Source of the DNA: Lachnospiraceae bacterium
GTDB taxonomy: Bacteria > Bacillota_A > Clostridia > Lachnospirales > Lachnospiraceae
Assembly: GCA_018365895.1 (NCBI GenBank)
Contig: JAGZJD010000066.1
Span: forward strand, 1 to 11,553
Length of the DNA stretch: 11,553 nt
Reading direction: 5' to 3'
Under the pieces are notes generated by a model that did no database searches, had not been told where the DNA came from, and saw only the letters and a program-made list of their open reading frames with translations. Position numbers and translations under genes: made by a program. This document shows, in pieces, positions 8,772-11,553 of this stretch; within the stretch, counting starts at the first letter, position 1; each line of letters begins with the position of its first letter.

Positions 8772-8802
8772 CATTAAAAAGCAGAAAGGAAGGTAAAAGA
8801 GA

Positions 8803-9900
8803 ATGAAAATAGAAGGTCAGGTACGTATTCCTTCCGGCTGTGCCATTGCAGCTATGATTTCCAGAGAAGGAAGGCGAATGTCCGGGGACACTATCGTAAA
8901 TGCCATGAAGCCTATGCATGACCGCTCCAATGGTCTGGGAGGCGGCTTTGCCGGTTATGGAATTTATCCGGATTATAAAGACTTTTATGCATTTCATATA
9001 TTTTTTGACAGCAGAACTACCCGAAAAGAATGTGAAGCATTTTTAAAAGAGCGCTTCGAAATCGTACAGTCAGAAATTATCCCTACAAGAAAATTGCCGG
9101 AAATCACAGATGAGCCGATTATCTGGCGATACTTTGTAACACCATTAAAATCCCTTCTCACATCTATGCAGTTAGATGAAAAAGAATATGTAGTGCGCAC
9201 AGTAATGAAAATCAATACGGAAATTCATGGCGCTTATATCTTTTCCAGCGGAAAAAATATGGGTGCATTCAAAGCTGTAGGCTATCCTGAAGACATCGGT
9301 GTTTTTTATAAATTAGATGAATACAAAGGATATTCCTGGACTGCACACGGTCGTTACCCTACTAATACACCGGGCTGGTGGGGCGGTGCTCACCCTTTCA
9401 CTCTTCTGGATGCCTCTGTTGTCCATAACGGAGAAATTTCCTCCTACGACGCCAACCGACGATTCATAGAAATGTTTGGTTACAAATGTACTCTTCAAAC
9501 TGATACGGAAGTTATTACTTATGTTCTGGACTATCTTCTTCGCAGACAGAGACTTACTCTTGAAGAGGCTGCCAGTGTAATCGCCGCTCCCTTTTGGAGT
9601 ACTATTGCATCAAAAAATGAGCTTGAAGATCAAAAAAAGCATACCTTCTTAAGGACTATGTTTCCGAGTCTTTTAATCACCGGACCTTTCTCTATTGTGT
9701 TTGGTTTTAATGGCGGATTAATGGCACTTAACGATCGTCTGAAGCTCCGCTCTATGGTTGTAGGCGAAAAAAATGATATTGTCTATATTGCAAGTGAAGA
9801 AACAGCCATCCGCGCTATGGCGCCGGATGCTGAAAATATCTGGGCTCCTTCTGGCGGAGAGCCTGTTATTGTAAAAGTAAAGGAAGGTGTTTTATTATGA
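8803..9900 (+). CDS. Glutamate synthase, class II glutamine amidotransferase subunit
   Basis: Free-standing version (365 residues) of the first domain of large glutamate synthases. It hydrolyses glutamine and would pass ammonia to the FMN subunit encoded next. The likely nucleophile is C13 (IPSGCAIAAMI), which as an Ntn hydrolase must become N-terminal, so a 12-residue propeptide is expected. HGRYPTNTPGWWGGAHPF (182-199), HNGEIS (208-213) and QTDTEV with D234 (232-237) fit class II glutamine-binding residues. The ATG at 8803 has an AAAGGAAGG SD (8785-8793) 9 bases upstream. The stop overlaps the next start by four bases (ATGA, 9897-9900), which suggests translational coupling. An alternative role is the amidotransferase of an N-methylglutamate synthase (GlxB/MgsA type). 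The divergent glnN makes ammonia assimilation the better reading. Confidence 0.88.
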   Translation: MKIEGQVRIPSGCAIAAMISREGRRMSGDTIVNAMKPMHDRSNGLGGGFAGYGIYPDYKDFYAFHIFFDSRTTRKECEAFLKERFEIVQSEIIPTRKLPEITDEPIIWRYFVTPLKSLLTSMQLDEKEYVVRTVMKINTEIHGAYIFSSGKNMGAFKAVGYPEDIGVFYKLDEYKGYSWTAHGRYPTNTPGWWGGAHPFTLLDASVVHNGEISSYDANRRFIEMFGYKCTLQTDTEVITYVLDYLLRRQRLTLEEAASVIAAPFWSTIASKNELEDQKKHTFLRTMFPSLLITGPFSIVFGFNGGLMALNDRLKLRSMVVGEKNDIVYIASEETAIRAMAPDAENIWAPSGGEPVIVKVKEGVLL

Positions 9901-11405
9901 GCATTGAATTTATCTATCCTGAATTTGAAGTAGTCCGCAATGAAAGCCGATGCATTTCCTGTCGTATCTGCCAGCAGCAATGTGCGAATGGAGTGCACTT
10001 TTACAATATTGAAACAAAGCAAATGGACTGTAACGAAAGCAAATGCGTCAACTGCCACCGATGTGTTTCCTTCTGCCCTACAAGAGCCTTAAAAATAGTA
10101 AAAAGTGACTGCTCTTTCCGCGAAAATGCCAACTGGTCAGAAACTACTATGAAGGAAATCTACAAACAGGCCAACAGCGGTGGTGTTTTGCTTTCTTCTA
10201 TGGGAAATCCCAATCCTCTTCCGGTTTACTGGGACCGCATCTTAATCAATGCCTCTCAGGTAACCAACCCTCCTATCGACCCTTTGAGAGAGCCTATGGA
10301 AACCAGAGTCTATCTTGGAAAAAAGTCTGAGAAGATACGCCGTCTTCCTGACGGAACTTTGGACTGCGAGCTTCCTCCCCAGTTGGAACTGTCTATGCCG
10401 GTAATGTTCTCGGCTATGAGTTATGGCTCCATCAGCTATAATGCGCATAAATCTCTTGCACTTGCTGCTAAAGAACTGGGCATTCTTTATAATACCGGAG
10501 AAGGCGGACTTCATGAAGATTTTTATTGTTATGGTGAAAATACAATCGTTCAGGTAGCATCCGGACGTTTTGGTGTCCATGAAAAGTATTTAAAAGCAGG
10601 AGCCGGTATTGAAATCAAAATGGGCCAGGGAGCGAAACCGGGAATTGGAGGACATCTTCCCGGAACAAAAATTATAGGAGACGTATCACGCACCAGAATG
10701 ATTCCCGAAGGCTCTGATGCCATCTCACCAGCACCTCACCATGATATTTATTCTATTGAAGATTTGAGACAGCTCGTCTACTCTTTGAAAGAAGCAACCG
10801 AATATAAAAAACCGGTTATTGTAAAAGTAGCTGCTGTCCACAACATTGCGGCTATAGCCAGCGGAATTGCCAGGAGCGGTGCAGACATTATCGCTATCGA
10901 CGGATTTCGGGGTGGCACAGGCGCAGCTCCCACCAGAATCCGGGACAATGTAGGAATTCCTGTTGAAATTGCTTTAGCCGCAGTTGATCAGCGTCTTCGC
11001 GACGAGGGAATCCGGAATAACGTTTCTATTGTTGTAGGAGGCAGTATCCGAAATTCTGCCGACGTAATAAAAGCCATTGCTCTTGGTGCAGACGCCTGTT
11101 ATATCGCCACCGCCGCTCTTCTTGCCTTAGGCTGCCATCTCTGCCGCACCTGCCAAAGCGGCAAATGTAACTGGGGAATCGCAACGCAGCGTCCTGAGCT
11201 TGTAAAAAGACTGAATCCGGAAACAGGAAGTCAGCGTCTCATAAATCTGATGAACGCATGGAATCATGAAATCAAAGAATTAATGGGCGGTATGGGAATT
11301 AACTCCATAGAAGCTTTACGTGGAAACCGTCTGATGCTGCGCGGTATCGGATTAACGGAAAAAGAACTTGAAATACTTGGTATCTCTCATGCAGGGGAAT
11401 GCTGA
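9897..11405 (+). CDS. Glutamate synthase FMN-binding subunit with N-terminal two-[4Fe-4S] ferredoxin domain
   Basis: Central synthase domain that reductively transfers ammonia to 2-oxoglutarate, giving glutamate (502 residues). The N-terminus has two ferredoxin motifs: C19-C22-C25-C29 and C50-C53-C56-C60-P. C45 is an extra cysteine between them. The TIM-barrel FMN domain follows: PVMFSAMSYGSIS (168-180), GEGGLHEDFY (201-210), KMGQGAKPGIGGHLPG (241-256), DGFRGGTGAAPT (335-346) and VGGSIRNSADV (380-390). C413, C416, C419 and C424 in CHLCRTCQSGKCNWG resemble the cysteine cluster that binds [3Fe-4S] in GltB-type enzymes. The fused ferredoxins suggest electrons enter through this subunit. No NAD(P)H-binding GltD-like subunit lies in the window, so the donor is unknown. 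The ATG overlaps the previous stop (ATGA). It is the archaeal/clostridial type, with a GlxC/MgsC-like N-methylglutamate synthase subunit as the alternative. Confidence 0.9.
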   Translation: MSIEFIYPEFEVVRNESRCISCRICQQQCANGVHFYNIETKQMDCNESKCVNCHRCVSFCPTRALKIVKSDCSFRENANWSETTMKEIYKQANSGGVLLSSMGNPNPLPVYWDRILINASQVTNPPIDPLREPMETRVYLGKKSEKIRRLPDGTLDCELPPQLELSMPVMFSAMSYGSISYNAHKSLALAAKELGILYNTGEGGLHEDFYCYGENTIVQVASGRFGVHEKYLKAGAGIEIKMGQGAKPGIGGHLPGTKIIGDVSRTRMIPEGSDAISPAPHHDIYSIEDLRQLVYSLKEATEYKKPVIVKVAAVHNIAAIASGIARSGADIIAIDGFRGGTGAAPTRIRDNVGIPVEIALAAVDQRLRDEGIRNNVSIVVGGSIRNSADVIKAIALGADACYIATAALLALGCHLCRTCQSGKCNWGIATQRPELVKRLNPETGSQRLINLMNAWNHEIKELMGGMGINSIEALRGNRLMLRGIGLTEKELEILGISHAGEC

Positions 11406-11440
11406 AAAATGTAAACAATTAATCGGAGGTGTGGTATAAT

Positions 11441-11553
11441 ATGAAAATCATTAATGCTGCAAACTTAAGCTACAGAGTGCTGAATGAAACACTGCGCGGA
11501 ACAGACGATGATTGTACTATTGAAGGCTGCTGTGGTCAGCGGTTTATTGCTGC
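11441..11553 (+). CDS. Glutamate synthase GXGXG-domain subunit (GltB C-terminal domain type), partial
   Basis: The first 37 codons are visible (MKIINAANLSYRVLNETLRG... to GCCGQRFIA), cut by the right edge. The NLSYRVLNE and CGQRFIA segments resemble the start of the GXGXG beta-helix domain that forms the C-terminus of large glutamate synthases and the FwdC/FmdC family. An SD GGAGGT (11425-11430) lies 10 bases before the ATG. The gap to the FMN subunit gene is 35 bases. Its position third after the amidotransferase and FMN genes fits the known split-GOGAT gene order and supports the call despite the short sequence. Confidence 0.75.
   Translation, partial: MKIINAANLSYRVLNETLRGTDDDCTIEGCCGQRFIA

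Noticed and set aside
8417..8802. Known glutamine riboswitches (glnA RNA or downstream-peptide motif), T-box, or GlnR/TnrA operator
   Set aside because: The glutamine riboswitches are described mainly from cyanobacteria, and I see no matching junction structure. There is no T-box sequence and no TGTNANATTTTNTNACA site.
8719..8997. Open frame of 92 codons on the minus strand
   Set aside because: It runs antisense through the glutamate synthase leader and the start of the amidotransferase gene, has no recognisable protein features, and its open frame is a by-product of the coding strand.
9783..10580. Minus-strand open frames opposite the amidotransferase and FMN subunit genes
   Set aside because: They are shadows of conserved coding sequence whose motifs on the plus strand are unambiguous.
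11434..11439. TATAAT directly before the GXGXG subunit start
   Set aside because: No acceptable -35 lies 16-18 bases upstream, and the position abuts the start codon. The hexamer is better explained as chance in an AT-rich SD-to-start spacer.

Overview
The window looks like a low-to-moderate GC Clostridia chromosome, most likely a Lachnospiraceae member. This is an inference from protein style, strong Shine-Dalgarno (SD) sites, a type III glutamine synthetase, a split ferredoxin-type glutamate synthase and a [4Fe-4S] PurF. No database search was possible. Nothing indicates a phage or transposon. It reads as a core-metabolism locus organised around glutamine and glutamate.

Left part, minus strand (8416 down to 329): a tight five-gene run, in transcription order glnN (type III glutamine synthetase), asnB (asparagine synthetase), pyrG (CTP synthase), purF (amidophosphoribosyltransferase) and a dapL-type aminotransferase. 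Gaps are 81, 61, 16 and 22 bases, so one transcript is likely. The first enzyme makes glutamine, the next three spend its amide nitrogen, and the last would use glutamate as amino donor. Downstream of dapL lie a decayed C-terminal remnant of an OmpR-type response regulator (about 306 to 81) and the first 27 codons of a membrane protein, probably its partner sensor kinase, running off the left edge.

Centre (8417-8802): 386 bases without a gene, holding two divergent sigma-A-like promoters. Each starts a leader RNA that carries an intrinsic terminator ahead of the gene. The glnN leader (about 150 nt) has two hairpins whose 5' arms share an identical 16-nt sequence, so the 3' arm of the first can pair with the 5' arm of the second instead. 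That is the layout of an attenuator with mutually exclusive terminator and antiterminator folds. The divergent leader (about 100 nt) has one terminator hairpin with the same AAAGGC / GACGCCTTT core at its 5' end. This pair of related leaders is the most interesting signal in the window. The ligand or protein that reads them cannot be told from sequence.

Right part, plus strand (8803 to the end): a split glutamate synthase. It consists of a class II glutamine amidotransferase protein, a protein with two [4Fe-4S] motifs fused to the FMN synthase domain (4-base ATGA overlap), and the start of a GXGXG-domain protein cut by the right edge. Together the two divergent units encode the GS-GOGAT ammonia-assimilation cycle plus major glutamine-consuming enzymes.
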